Positions 45,350 through 60,650 of a DNA stretch of 64,000 nucleotides are shown one piece after another. The first letter of the stretch is position 1, and each line of letters starts with the position of its first letter. The DNA lies in contig NC_081823.1 in NCBI RefSeq assembly GCF_030704535.1, positions 7,074,501-7,138,500 of the forward strand. Reading direction: 5' to 3'. Below the pieces are notes generated by a model. That model worked only from the letters and a program-made list of their open reading frames with translations, was not told where the DNA came from and did no database searches. Made by a program: the position numbers and the translations under genes. Source of the DNA: Vitis vinifera. Lineage: Eukaryota; Streptophyta; Magnoliopsida; Vitales; Vitaceae.

Positions 45350-48300
45350 ATGGAGTCAAATGGAGAAGACGCTTCTCGAATTCTCAGGGAGATCGAGACC
45401 TTGAAGGCCGCTAAGGCCGACATAGAGCATCGAATATCGGTTCTCGAAGCTCGGCTTCGCGATATTCCTCTGCCTAACGACGCCATTTCTGGTGTCTCCT
45501 GTTCTTCCATGTCAATAGCTGATTCGGCTGCCGGACACGGACTCTCCCCGGATATGATCTACCGGTATAGTCGCCACCTTTTGCTTCCTTCCTTCGGAGT
45601 TCAAGGTTTGTACTTTGTACTGGACTGGTCGGATCGAATGCTTCATTCAAAGTATGAAATTCAACTGTTTTCTTGCTTTTGAAAGCTGAATGTAATGCAA
45701 TTTTTCTTATCAAAGTGTGAGAAAGGTGTTCGGAAATGCTAACCTTTGTATAGTTAGAATTTTCGTAGTGCGTTTCTTGCTTTTGTGGAGAAAAAAAAAT
45801 TGCTTTACTTGCTGGTATCAAATGCGAGAAAAAAGAAAAGAAAAAAAAACAGTTTCTAGCTGAAATATGTTTCTGGAATTTTAGAAATACAGAGCATTTT
45901 GAAAGGAATTTTCTTCCTTTTATGGGCTAGAATCCATTTAATTTTGCTTTCAAATAATAAAAAAGTACTCTTAAATTGTCCTACTGAATCTTAACTGGAT
46001 TTTCCCGTTTTAATGAATGCCATTCTCTTTGTTGAAATGAGTTGTCAGAGTTAGACCTTGAGTTAGTGCTTTTGAATGCTCCTTTTTGTGTAGCATTTTG
46101 GAAGTACTTTTCTTGCTTTTGAAAGCTAAAATCAATGTAATTTTTGCTTCCAAAAGTAGGAAAAGTACTTGCAAAGTGCTGTCAAAATAAGGTCACTGTA
46201 ATTTCATTCCACGCTGGGCTATATTATTCTGACAAATTCCTCATCAATATGACCTTGCTTGCTTGAAAATTTTAATAACAAAAACAATAACAATTACTTT
46301 AGATAAATCCAAACAGAAGTCAAGTATTGGACCACATGAAAGGCATTTTGTTTTAGTGGAAATTTTGTGTCTTTCCTGCAATATTTTCTTTCACAAGTTC
46401 TAATATGTTCAAGTAGCGCAGAGTTTGGACACATGTTGCTGTGAGATACAACGATACAACTGAATTTGACCAAGATTTCTGTTTGGTTTGTTTCCAGAAC
46501 AATACTCTTTCATGGTATAAACTGAGCAGTTTGGTGCTCTTAAGTCCTTTTTAATGCCGACTACAATAACCTTTATGTGTTGAAAAAAATGAGAACAAAA
46601 AAAAACATGAAAATCTCTTTTGCAAGACATTTTTCTAAAAATAATTAATGCAAATAGATTGTTGGAAACATTCAAAAAGTAATTTTGCACATTTTGAATA
46701 TCAATGGCATTTTAACTACTGACAATGACTGGAAAATGGTAAGTTTCTGGACATGTTCACCATTTCATTTCTGAAATGGGAACATTAATCAGAAAGCCAT
46801 CTTACATTTGCAACATAACAGCCCGTTTATTTTTCATATTTCAGTGAAATTCACATTGAATGTCATATAGTTTAATGCAGAGCTTTGGTCATTGAGCAAT
46901 CAATAATCTACTTTATTCTATATAATTAGTTGTCATTTGTTTATTCTGATTGGTATCTCTTTACTTTCCAATTGGTATTTGTGGTTGGCTGTAGGGCAGT
47001 CGAGTCTCTTGAAGTCTTCAATTTTAGTTGTTGGAGCTGGAGGATTGGGCGCACCAGCTCTTTTATATCTTGCGGCATGTGGAGTTGGTGAGATGTTTGC
47101 TCTTAAGAAGGCTCAAAATACATGTTCATTAGAAACTTCTTGTCTGAATTCTTTTCTGGACCATTACCCGAGTCAATGCTACTTATTGGGCTATCAGGCT
47201 TGAAAATATAAGTTTATGTCACTTCATGCAAAAATGCTGAACTTGGATTTTTTTACAAATCTTACCCAAACAAAGTTCAAAACAGAGCCTATGCTAGGTA
47301 ATGGTCCTTTTTTGGCATACCTAGCATTTTGATGCCATTGATTCATGTGTGTGATATTTTGATGCCATTGATTTATCCATTTTAAATGAATGGGTGCTTT
47401 AAAGGGAGCACTTAAATCATTGTCTTATATTGCAATTGGACCTTTTTGTTTTGAAACTCTGACCTTTCATTTTAAAGCTCTTTCATTTGGATATTCTTCC
47501 CAGGGTGCATAGGTACTGTTGATCATGATGTTGTAGAGCTGAATAATCTGCACCGACAGGTACAAATTTAAAATATGCACTCTGGTTCTCTAGTCGTCAT
47601 GATGATGTTGGTGGTACTAATAAGAAATATTCGGCCTAATTTTATTCTTGGTGCCCCATGCTTTCTCTTGGTATGGTTATGAATGATAAGCTTGAACTAC
47701 AAAAATGTTTTTAAATCCACTATGATTTGAAAAATGCCAATCATGTTGGTGCACTAAATAAGCTCTTGAGGCATGGCTCAAGTGGTAAAAGGTTGGGAGG
47801 GTTTGTAGGAGTTTCCAGGTTCAAGTCCCAATGAGGAAAAAAATGTACATACCAAAAAAAAAAAAAAAAAGTTGCACTAAATAATAATGGAAATATGCAA
47901 TGATGGGGCTACTACATTAAACACATGCGATTTCTCCCATGATCTTTCTGCTTTGTTTCATATGGCACCACAAAATGTTTTCATATTAATAAATTTATAC
48001 CCATCAGCTTCTCCCCGATCCTCGATGTATAAACAAAAAACATGGAGAAAGTGAATACAATTGCAAAAGGCACATATGGAGTGCTAGATACTCACCTGAG
48101 TGAAGGAGGTGCTAATTCTTTAAAAGGTATCACCAATTAAATGAAAAAAATGAAAGAAACATGTAAATCTTTCTTTAGGGCATCAAGGCATCATAATGAT
48201 CAAATAATGAAGTTATAACCACACATTGTTTTACCTTAATGCAATTTGCAAATCTGCATTTCTCTTTGTAACTGTTAGGAATCTCATAGAGGTATTGTAA

Positions 48301-51300
48301 TGTGCAAATGAACTTCTTTTGATCTAGTGAACTCATGATCTCAGAGCCTGCTTCCTATTATTATATTGCAGATTATCCACACTGAAGCATATGTTGGTCA
48401 ACCAAAAGTACAATCTGCTGCTGCTGCTTGTCGTTCGTAAGTAGCACTTTTGGCATTATCTGTCTTAACTCTGAAAAATACCTGATCTGAAGTTGCTGCA
48501 TCTGCTGTCTGCTTTGTGAAGTTTGCTTTTCACTGAAAGTATCCTGGAATTTTCTTTCATGTTGTTATGCTTAATATAGATTTGTATGCCAGGATTAACT
48601 CCACAATTCAGATTGTGGAACACAAAGAAGCTTTATGCACATCCAACGCTTTGGAGATTTTGAGCAAGTATCCTTTATAAAACAAATTTCAAAGATCATT
48701 AAATTTGTCTTTTTGCTTTCCTTTTCTTTTTTCTTTATTTAATCCTTTCTGTGAATACTGATGAAATATTTTGATTTCCCTGACTACTGACATTTCTTAG
48801 ATATGATCTAGTTATCGATGCAACAGATAATGTCCCTAGCCGGTACATGATAAGTGATTGCTGCGTTGTATTAGGGAAGGTAAATTGGTCATTGTGCTGC
48901 TTTCTCTTGTAGATAATTGTACAGAAGTCACTATTAGTAAACTTACTAAAACTGGATTTTAGCATTATGTAACATAGAACCAACCATTCATATGTCTGGA
49001 TTTGGCTAATGCTGTTCTAGGCTTTTATTTTCAGTACCTCTCTTAATGCACTCCACCCTGTATTCACATTAACTGATATTCCCTTGTGACAGTAAAATCC
49101 AAGGTACTAAGAGGGCTCTATATTATGGTCAATAATCAAGACAGGATTCTACAAGCACCTATGTCTGAACAAAAAAAGAAAAATCACTAAAACCAGCATG
49201 AGGCTTATTGGTTCACTATGCATGTGTGTCTAGTGTGCGATTTTTCATCCTTGCATTGACCCTTTACATGTTATTTGTGCAGCCTCTTGTTTCAGGTGCT
49301 GCTTTGGGATTGGAAGGGCAGGTATGTTATGCATCTGCTTTCATATTCTGTTATTCTTGTGTTACACCTATAGAATTTCTTATGTGAATAAGGGAATGGG
49401 AAGTGTAATCTTCATCATTTTTTGTTGTGGAAACTCATAGCATAACTGCATCATGAAATTTTTTGTATAGCTCACTGTTTACAATTACAAAGGAGGTCCA
49501 TGCTATCGGTGCCTTTTTCCTACTCCACCACCAACAACAGCATGTCAAAGATGTTCAGATAGTGGAGTTTTAGGAGTAGGTAAGCTGCAGTTTTGCTAAC
49601 ATGTCCAATATTAAATTACTAGTCTGCTAACTTGCCTACCAAACCTTGTAAAATATGATCTTGAGAGGGATCTTTTCCTTTTTCTATCTTCTATCTTAAA
49701 TGGAGAAGAAGTCTTAGATTTTGTCCTGGATGCAGGTAAGAATTGAATTGGGCATAAGTCTGTTTCTTGCTTTACGTATAGACTCCAGTAAATTTGCATA
49801 TTTTAATTTGTCTGCATTGAGTATTGATTTCACACGAAAGAAAGGATATAGTGTTAGTCATGAACCTCGACAAAACTCCACTCAATAAACTGGTGTCCTA
49901 ATTGTGTGCATGGAATTGGTATCATAGAAACATAAAGGATACAAATGTTGGTCATGAACCTTGACCAGGCTCTATAAATGTTGGTCATGAGCCTTGACTA
50001 GGTTCTACTCAAAAGGAAAACTTTATCCTGATTATGTGGGGTGGCTATGAATCCTACTTCATGATTCCACTCATTTCAGGATTCATTTTTATAACAATTT
50101 TGCTAAAGGTTTCATGTTGGGCATTGGCTATCCAACACAAGCCGCCTCATTCCTCCTCGCCTGAGATGAGATGTCTGAAGAGAGAAGTTCATGTTGGTGT
50201 ACTGGTTCAACATTAGGAAATTGTGCAATGTTTCTTGGTGTTTCAAATCTAACATTTATTCTTTTATTTTTGTGTTATTTGTTTATTTTTTTTGTTTATA
50301 TGCTGTATTCTTTCCTGCTATTTTATTAGTTTAGAGTTTTGAATTGCTGTTGGTTTCCTTTTTCATTTTCACAAAAGCATTTTTAGATACTTGGGACAAA
50401 ATTGTAATGCCTTTCCCACTTTTGTTTTATAGTTCCTGGTATCATTGGCTGTCTCCAAGCCCTAGAGGCTATAAAGATTGCAAGTGCTGTTGGAGAACCA
50501 CTGTCAGGAAGGATGCTTCTCTTTGATGCATTGTCAGCACGAATTCGAATTGTATGTTTCATTTTCCATATCTTTGAAAGTTTCTTGAATTCTAAATCAA
50601 GTGCATACTTTTCTGTTATTTTTCTTTGAAGTATTATCTTCTCGTGATCTCTTTATCAGTAATGCTTATAGGTGAAGCTTTAATAGATCAGATTCAGGTA
50701 ACTGAATGTACTAGACGTTTGCGGTGATTGTTGACTATGGGAATTGAGTTTGCTCAAAGAGGTTATGGTGAAATTTGTAATAGAAAATAAAACATTTTAA
50801 TGATGGTAATAGATTTGCAATGTTAAAACAATAAGTATCAATGTGGAGAGTCTGGATTCTGAATAAGGTGATTACTCAGGAGAGATTAGTTTTCCAGGAT
50901 TGGTTTTGTGAACAGAAAGCAGGAAGACCTAGCTTGGGCCTATTGGGGGTCCTTACACTCTCCTCTCTTCCATGGTTTCACTGTGACATCAAATGAAATT
51001 AAATATGATTTTATCTTTTACAGTTAGACCAACTGAAAACAAAATGCCATTGGACTTGTCTAGAAAATACATTGATTCTCTTTTCTGGGAACTTGGTGGA
51101 TGTTATCTTATATCTCTACCGAATAGGGTAGAGATCGGTAGTGGTTCACTTGTTGCATGCAATATATATATTTATATATTAAATGTCATCAAGTTTTTCT
51201 CAACAGTCATTCTGGTTTTGTAAGTGATTAGCATTAAAGCCAGAATGTATTCAGTTATTCTTTTTCCCATCACTACAAGGTATCCCTAGGCATACTCCCA

Positions 51301-52394
51301 CCAGGATTCGGAATACAAGATTAATCCTCTTGACGTGGTCTAGTAGTGTTAAAGAAATTGACAATCTTTCATTTCTAGACTTCAAAGATGGTTTGGGCTA
51401 TAATAGTTAAGAGTTTCTTGTCATTTTAGTTTTTCCCTCTGTACTTTTGTGTTTTGCTGAAGAAGTATATTTCCTGTGAACTTAAGTTGTCCCTTTTTCT
51501 GTTTGGCACCTCTTTAAGGAAATCCTTATTTGCCTATCAAAAGGAGGTCATAATGGGATGTTCTTTGGATTGCCTCCTTCTAACTAGCCTTGATTTTGTC
51601 TCAAATCATTTTTTGTTTCTGGAGATTGTAGATAGCTTGTTCTTATGGAAATTAATCTTTAAAGCATTGCATTGCTTAGGTCAAGATTAGAGGGAGGTTG
51701 TCCCAATGTGAAGTTTGTGGAGAAAATGCAACATTCACCCAACAGAAATTTCAAGATTTTGACTATGAGAAGTTCACTCGGTCTCCACTATCCACGGTAT
51801 CATCTGCTCCCTTACCTCTCTTTTATTGTCAACTGCTTGTATTTTGATTTGATTGCTTAAGATTCTTTCATCGATAAAAGAATCTCTTGTACCACGGTTG
51901 CAGTTTTCAAAATTCATAATCTCTCTGAGATTCATACAAACACATGAATTAGTACCTTGGATGCCCTCGGAATTTAATATTTTTGACCTTCCAATTGATT
52001 GCAGACTCCATTGAAGTTAAACCTGCTTCCAGCAGATTCCAGAATAACCAGCAAAGAGTACAATGACAGACTTGTTAATGGGGAGGCACACGTATTGGTG
52101 GATGTACGACCATCACACCACTTCAACATTGTTTCTCTCCCGAAGTCATTGAACATCCCACTCTCAAGCTTGGAGACTAGGATGTCGGAAATCAGTTCAG
52201 CCTTGAAGGAAGAAGAGGAGCAGAAGGGTAGTAACCATTCTGGTACAAGTATCTACGTAGTGTGTAGAAGAGGTAATGATTCACAGAGAGCTGTTGAATA
52301 CCTCCACAAAATAGGTTTCACTTCAGCCAAGGACATCATAGGGGGACTGGAGTCATGGGCCCATGATGTGGATCCAAACTTTCCTACGTACTAG
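45350..52394 (+). CDS. MOCS3: Adenylyltransferase and sulfurtransferase MOCS3 (CNX5)
   Basis: Eleven exons: 45350-45605, 46995-47087, 47504-47559, 48372-48436, 48593-48667, 48801-48879, 49283-49321, 49471-49579, 50433-50551, 51680-51796 and 52005-52394. Total 465 residues, all phases agreeing. The N-terminal coiled-coil is followed by an E1-like ThiF domain. It has the ATP-binding GAGGLG (residues 99-104), the ELNNLHRQ and DATDNVPSR motifs, and zinc Cys pairs CYRC and CEVC. The C-terminal rhodanese domain has the active loop CRRGNDS, catalytic Cys about 423. The enzyme adenylates and thiolates the C-termini of the small subunit of molybdopterin synthase and of the URM1-type carrier. It thus serves both molybdenum cofactor synthesis and tRNA wobble-uridine thiolation in the cytosol. 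The gene looks intact. Intron 3 hosts a SINE. Confidence 0.96.
47762..47872 (+). mobile_element. tRNA-derived SINE in MOCS3 intron 3
   Basis: 111 bases with RNA polymerase III promoter boxes: A box TGGCTCAAGTGG (47774-47785) and B box GGTTCAAGTCC (47818-47828), 33 bases apart, and an A-run tail ending near 47870. It is flanked by a perfect 12-base duplication, TGCACTAAATAA (47750-47761 and 47873-47884), the mark of LINE-driven integration. It sits in the sense orientation and does not touch a splice site. Confidence 0.9.
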
Positions 52395-54294
52395 TCAAAA
52401 TGCTCGCCTGTCGCCTATGTAGACCGGTAGAATCAAATTTTCCATGTCTTTTGAGTTATATGACTGATTCTTGAAAACAAGGGAGGCCGTTCCAGATAAT
52501 TTATGATTCAGGCACATATAGTTTTGCTTATTTCTGATAATCGAGGTTGTTTATCAGTATAATGATGAAGAAAATTCATGATGTCCCCAAGCATTAGATC
52601 AGTCATATATTTGGTGCAACTATCATTTTACATGCGCTTGGATTTAGGGAATGGAACGAGCAAAATGGTCATTTCACTAGGCAAATAAAAAATGGGCATG
52701 CGTTAAACTCGTTTAATAAAACTAGATTTTATCACAATAATTTTCAATTAAGAGCTAGTTTAATAAAACTTAAATTAACTTTAAGTTAAATTATTCTTAA
52801 TTTCTTGACCTAAAATCTATCACTTAATTTTTCCTTTTAAGTATTAAGGTTGTGTAGTAAAGTTAATTTAAGATTTATTATACATCATCAAATTAATATG
52901 TTATTCTTATTCATTTTAATATTTATACTTTCATTAATCTTAAGTAATAAATTATTTGTTATATATTCATATTTAAAGTATTATAAATATATAGGATAAC
53001 TACAAAAGTATAAAAGATGAGTTGTGAGTATAACTTATTTTTATAAAATATAATTTTACTAAATATGGACAAATGAAAAAAAATATTCATATTTAATTTA
53101 TTATACCAAATATACTTAATCTACTTAAACTATATTTGATTGACCGAATATGATAAAATATGCAAAAATCCTAGGTTATTATATCTCATTGAATAAGATA
53201 GACATATTTTAGGATATCATTTTTAATATCTAATAGGCATGATGCCTCAAGATATTATATGTTATATGTTATGTCATGTTTATATTTAGTTTGTAAAATG
53301 AATAAAAAAATGAAATTAAATATATATTATTTTTCAAATATAAAATATTTATTTAAAATAAAAATTATATTGCATTCTAATATTTGTTATTAAAAAAAAA
53401 TATGAACTTCTTTTATATTCAGTATTATTTAGAAATGATTCAATAATCCAAAATTTAGTGAATAATTTTTTTTATTTATTAATAATATTGATGATTAAAA
53501 TATTAAAAAATTATGAATAAAAAATTTATATTATGTTATTCAATATATATATATATTTTTAATTACATATTTAATTTTTTACTTTTGAAAAATAAATACA
53601 TATATAAAGTGAGAATTAACATATTTAGGATATAAGAAAAAAGGTGAATAGTATATCTTATTACTTATCTTATCTCATTACCAAATAAACATGGGATAAA
53701 ATATGTGTCTCGTATTGTATCTAATTAATCAAACAATGCTATAATAATTTAAATTAAATTATCAAATCAAATTAATTCATTAAACTAGTTTAATAAACTC
53801 CTTTTGAGTAGAACCCAAAGGACACTCGCTCAAGTTGAGCTAAGTGGTACATTAACAATCAAGAATTGCTTTAGCCAAATCCATCAATCATGAGAAATAC
53901 GTTGTCCAAACCACTGCATTAAAAAATTTTGGAATATATTTTTAATAAATAAGGATTTTAATTCACATATATTTTAATAATCCTAAAGTAAACAAAAAAA
54001 AAAAATGATATATGTACATCGACCATTTGTATTATTAGTTAGAATGCATTAACTATATATAAATTTTTATATTCAATAACTATCTACTTAGGTAAAAATA
54101 ATGGTTGAAAAATAATTGTAGTTTTAAGTAATTATAAATTTTTTTATGAAATGATTATAATTTATAAAAAATAGAATTTACGAATGTATTAATACAATTT
54201 TAATATTATCTTTTTATTAATAAAATATTTGGAGATAACAATGAGAGTTGTTAAGAGATAATAATTTTTTACCGATAAAAAGCACACAACCACT
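52395..54294. other. AT-rich intergenic region
   Basis: The MOCS3 3' flank lies up to about 52600, then AT-rich low-complexity DNA. Some 'ttaag' repeat words at 52740-52920 resemble the MITE cluster near 5-6.8 kb. No gene. Confidence 0.5.
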
Positions 54295-54582
54295 TGTCAC
54301 TGACTGACTCAAAATGAGCCCTGAGCTTATATAAAAGAGCAAGAAGCTTATGGAACTAAGAGTCATCTATTAACAGAGTGTGGAAGATTTTTGAGAATCG
54401 TAGACATATCCACACAAGGGAAATGTGTGGAGAATTTTAAAGTGTTTCAGATATCTTGTGCATTCCTTGTAAGTGAATTTGTATAGGTCATTCTAGAATA
54501 GTGGGATACCTTTTAGGGTTTTGGAGTCTGCCACCTTGGATGCCTATAAATAGAAGATGGTCTTATTTGGACAAGATACCAA
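54295..54582 (+). mobile_element. Truncated relative of the 17-kb element's LTR
   Basis: Starts TGTCACTGACTGACTCAAAATGAGCC, directly comparable with the LTR start at 19304. The same landmarks follow in order: TTATATAAA, GTGTGGAAG, TCCACACA, ATCTTGTGCATTCCTTGTA, TCATTCTAGAAT, a 'tgcctataaata' TATA box (near 54540) and GGTCTTATTTGGACAAG. It breaks off before the polyadenylation half. No internal region follows, so it is a solo or truncated LTR of a sister family. Confidence 0.7.
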
Positions 54583-54600
54583 ATAAGGCCTAAGTCCACT

Positions 54601-54938
54601 ATTCTTGTGCAAAAAGGCCTAAGTCCATCACTCACTCCATTAGATTGGGCATTATTTTAAAACCCAATCTATATAAAGTTTTTTTTAAAAAAAAATAATA
54701 ATATTATTTTCGTCCAAAAGTGGAAGACAAAAGGAAAGGGAAAAGACAAAGATAATCTTATTGATTCAACTATTCTTGTGCAAAAAGGCCTAAGTCCATC
54801 ACTCACTCCATTAGATTGGGCATTATTTTAAAACCCAATCTATATAAAGTTTTTTTTTTTAAAAAAATAATATTATTTTCGTCCAAAAGTGGAAGACAAA
54901 AGGAAAGGGAAAAGACAGATAATCTTATTGATTCATAA
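54601..54938. repeat. 171-base tandem duplication
   Basis: Units 54601-54771 and 54772-54938 are nearly identical (ATTCTTGTGCAAAAAGGCCT at both starts). They differ in T/A-run lengths and a few bases. They lie just downstream of the PYRB gene (minus strand). Confidence 0.9.
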
Positions 54939-55070
54939 CTCGATCATCCTTCAAGCCAAGCAATTCTGGCAGTTTAGGTATCGTAATCTTATCCCATGAA
55001 ACGAGCATAAATAAAGTTGAGTGATTAAGATGTCAAAAATTGAAGGAAAGGAAAAAACTACTCTCACCTC

Positions 55071-57382
<2,312 letters not shown>

Positions 57383-58480
57383 TGCAATGGAGAGTGATTT
57401 AGACCCCCTGCAAGATAATATTAATATTTAAAAAAACTTTGAATGCATGATTATACAAAGCCTCAATTCAATATTAAGGAACTACAACTCAATATATTAA
57501 ATCAGTCCTGTTAAGCACAAATTCAAGGTCCTACTTTAAATACCCACAATTTTGATAATAATCAAAGTAAGGATGGTAAAATCCCAGTCAGCAAATTGAT
57601 TCTAAATTTAAGTAGTTACTCAAAACGCACCAATCTTCCAAATTACTAGTTCCTGACAACATGCAAAATCAGCAATTATCTCTACCACAGATATCCAATG
57701 AAAGTGTTAACACATTTACTTTATAATTCTAAAGCTGGTGGTACATAGAAATATCAGTTGTGAGAAACAAGGTAAGTTAACTAAAGGCATAAACCTAATC
57801 AATCTGGAGAATATGCCAAAATCTCGCAATATATTACTTGATTTCTACAAGAAAACAACCTATGGACGGAAAAAGAATGACTTGTTTTAAAAAACTAGCT
57901 ACTGAAGAACCACCAAATGCAACCACAATAACCACATTTCACAGAGACAATGTTCATTCACGGCCCAAAATTCAGGCAAATTCAAAAGCAGCACCAGAAC
58001 CAGCTGCTTCTGAAATTCCATCGCCGTTCATTATTAAATGAATCCGAAGGGAACTCTGCAACCTCCACATCCTCATCAGTGGCTTTTCCAGTGTTCGATT
58101 TCTGACATTATTTGAAAACTCAATCATTCAAATTTCAGCGCCAAACACATTCAAATTCGATTCGTTACGTTCAATAGCAGAATCTCAAATCGATCAAAAA
58201 GGAAAACTACTCCTCTACAATCTCATGAAACCCTAGAAACATAAAGTTCAACACAGAGCTTCAGAAGGAAGAGAGGACCGAATCTAACAAAACCGAACCT
58301 TTAAAAAGAGAAAAAAAAAAGAATGCTTGTGATGGAATCAAAATAGAAGAAAGAGGGATGAACGACGAACCAGAGAGAGATGCGTAAGAGCAAAGCAGAA
58401 GATTACAGAGCGCAGCGCCGTTAACCAGAGAGAAGAACCGAGATTCCGAGAAAGCTGTGCTGTGCTTCGGTTTGTGTGAA
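57383..58480 (-). promoter_or_regulatory. Likely 5'-UTR intron and leader of PYRB
   Basis: On the minus strand a strong acceptor (ATCTTGCAG) ends at about 57412, 30 bases before the ATG. A plausible donor (CTCTCTG/GTTCGTC) lies near 58370. The GC-richer, pyrimidine-rich block 58370-58500 looks like a first non-coding exon. An intron of about 960 bases would separate the leader from the coding exon. The acceptor is good; the donor and the transcription start are guesses. Confidence 0.5.
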
Positions 58481-58927
58481 TCGTGAATCCCGGGATTTTG
58501 AAACGGTGTCGTTTGTTTGTGGGTGCCCGTGGAATAAATATATTGTGACACTTCAAGGATAATGATGACCAATTGGTGGGGAAAATTGAAATAGAATCTT
58601 AATGATGGTCGTTGGCTCAGTGGCCGTTTTAAAGTATGGGGCATCGTCCCCACAACATAAAAATAAAAACTAATATGCCAAAAGGATATTTTTATTTGAT
58701 AGGATTTTTATATTTAATTTTTTTATTAAAAAAAAAAAAACTTGAGTGAATCCGGAGACATGCACTAATATTTTTTGAAAAAAATAAAGATAAAAATAAA
58801 ATGATAGAAAATAAGGATTTTATGCTCAAAATTAAGATATATAATTAAAATAAAAATAGAAAAACAAAATCATAAAAATAAATTAAATTGATAAAAATTA
58901 TTGGTTCCTAGTAACAACCATGAGTGC

Positions 58928-58977
<50 letters not shown>

Positions 58978-59369
58978 TCCTCTTATTATATTTTTAGCAT
59001 AAATATATAGCTTTATTTTCCTTCACTATTTTTTCTTTTAGGCTATGTTTGGTTACCAAAAAATTTTAAAAAAAATATGAAAAAAAATATAGAAGAAAAG
59101 TAGAAGGAAAAAAATAGTTTAAATTTAATAAATTTTTATACGTTTACTTATTTCTCTCTGCTATTGTAAGATTAAATAATTTAAATATATATAAAAATTT
59201 TAATTAATTTTAATTATATTTTTTATAATGAAACCAAATATGAAAAACCAATTTTCCTTAACATTTTATTTCTTTCTTTAATATTTTCCAAAGCCAAACA
59301 TAACTTTAAATGCAATTGAAAATTGTATTTTTTTTAATTGCTTTTATAACTTCTAAATCTTTTCCATTC

Positions 59370-59441
<72 letters not shown>

Positions 59442-59867
59442 CAAGATATTATAGGCTATATTATCTCATTCTGTTTATATCACTTATACATGAGATATGT
59501 TAATCATAATTTAAAATATAGGATATACATATCTCATATATAAAAAATTTATTTATTTTTTAATCAATATTTTTTATATTAATTATTTTGTAAAATAGTT
59601 TTTTTATGATAAAATTAAATGTATGGTTAAAAAGAAGAACTAAAAAATTTATAAAATATATTATAAAATAATATGAATATATGTATTATTTAATATATAA
59701 ATTATTTTTATATATTGAATAACATAATATAAAAAATATTTATAAAGTTTAAATATTTTAATCATGAATATTGTTAAATGTAAGAGAAATTTTATATTTT
59801 TAAAAAATAGAAAATATTGAAATGCAATATAATTTTTATTTTAAAATTTGAAAAATAATATATATTT
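58481..59867. other. PYRB upstream region and AT repeats
   Basis: Holds AT microsatellites at 58931-58973 and 59375-59439 and a MITE-like repeat at 59041-59304. No gene; the second AT run only mimics a Tyr/Ile-rich frame. Confidence 0.55.
59041..59304. mobile_element. MITE-like repeat ('GTTATGTTTG' family)
   Basis: Starts GGCTATGTTTGGTTACCAAA and ends TTTCCAAAGCCAAACATAAC, the best-preserved inverted ends of the family in this window. About 264 bases, AT-rich, no frame. Confidence 0.6.
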
Positions 59868-60650
59868 GTGGACCCCGCATTTCACTCGTTCAACTTGATT
59901 TTTATTATTTATTTGATAAAAAAAATATGATTTTTAGAAAAGACTAAGAGTTGCCATTTATTTTTGTTTTATTTTTTAAGGGAAAATAAAATAAGAAAGG
60001 AAACACTAAGTGTGACTCTTTATTTGGAAAAGACGGTCCGCGAAAAACCAAATTTGGATTCAGGAGTTTACTTATTAGGAAGGTACGGTTAACAACTCTC
60101 TAAGCCCCAAAAAAATGAATATTTACTAAGTAAAGTGAAACAAATATGACAATGGATGAGGAAATCAATAGATACCAATGAAATAGTTGAATAATAAAGT
60201 GAATCAGCATCAAAATAAATAAAGTGGAAACAAGGTCATACCTTAACAACAAATAATAATGCGCTATCATGGAAACAATACAAAATATATCACATGTGTA
60301 TCAAGGATCAGGACAAAAATCAAACAATATTCTTTAAGCATAGCAATTGACAATCAGAAGAGAAAACTCATATGTGGGACCCCCACCAAAAACCCAATTT
60401 ATCCTGCATGAATTAGTCTCACAAATTCAATTATTTTGGAATTATCAAAAATTCATTTTTACTTATTTAAAATCAAGAGAAACAGAAAAATCATTTTAAA
60501 ATCAAAGAAAAATATATGAAGATGTTTGCCTGAAAGAAAAAGGCAACAAGTTTATTCAAAACAGGATTTTTAGTGACCCTGAATCTTAAAGAAAGATGAA
60601 AAGTGGTAGAATTAAAGAAATATTTGAAAGCTGAAGTGAAATTAAAATTA
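59868..60650. mobile_element. Probable retroelement-derived repeat
   Basis: Contains wording I associate with dispersed long plant retroelements: TGGACCCCGCATTTCACTCG, TAAGAGTTGCCATTTATTTTT, GGAAAAGACGGTCCGCGAAAAACC and TGTGGGACCCCCACC. No terminal repeats or frames are seen, so the class is open. Confidence 0.4.

Noticed and set aside
59310..59543. 77-codon frame rich in Tyr/Ile
   Set aside because: Produced by the AT microsatellite, not a protein gene.
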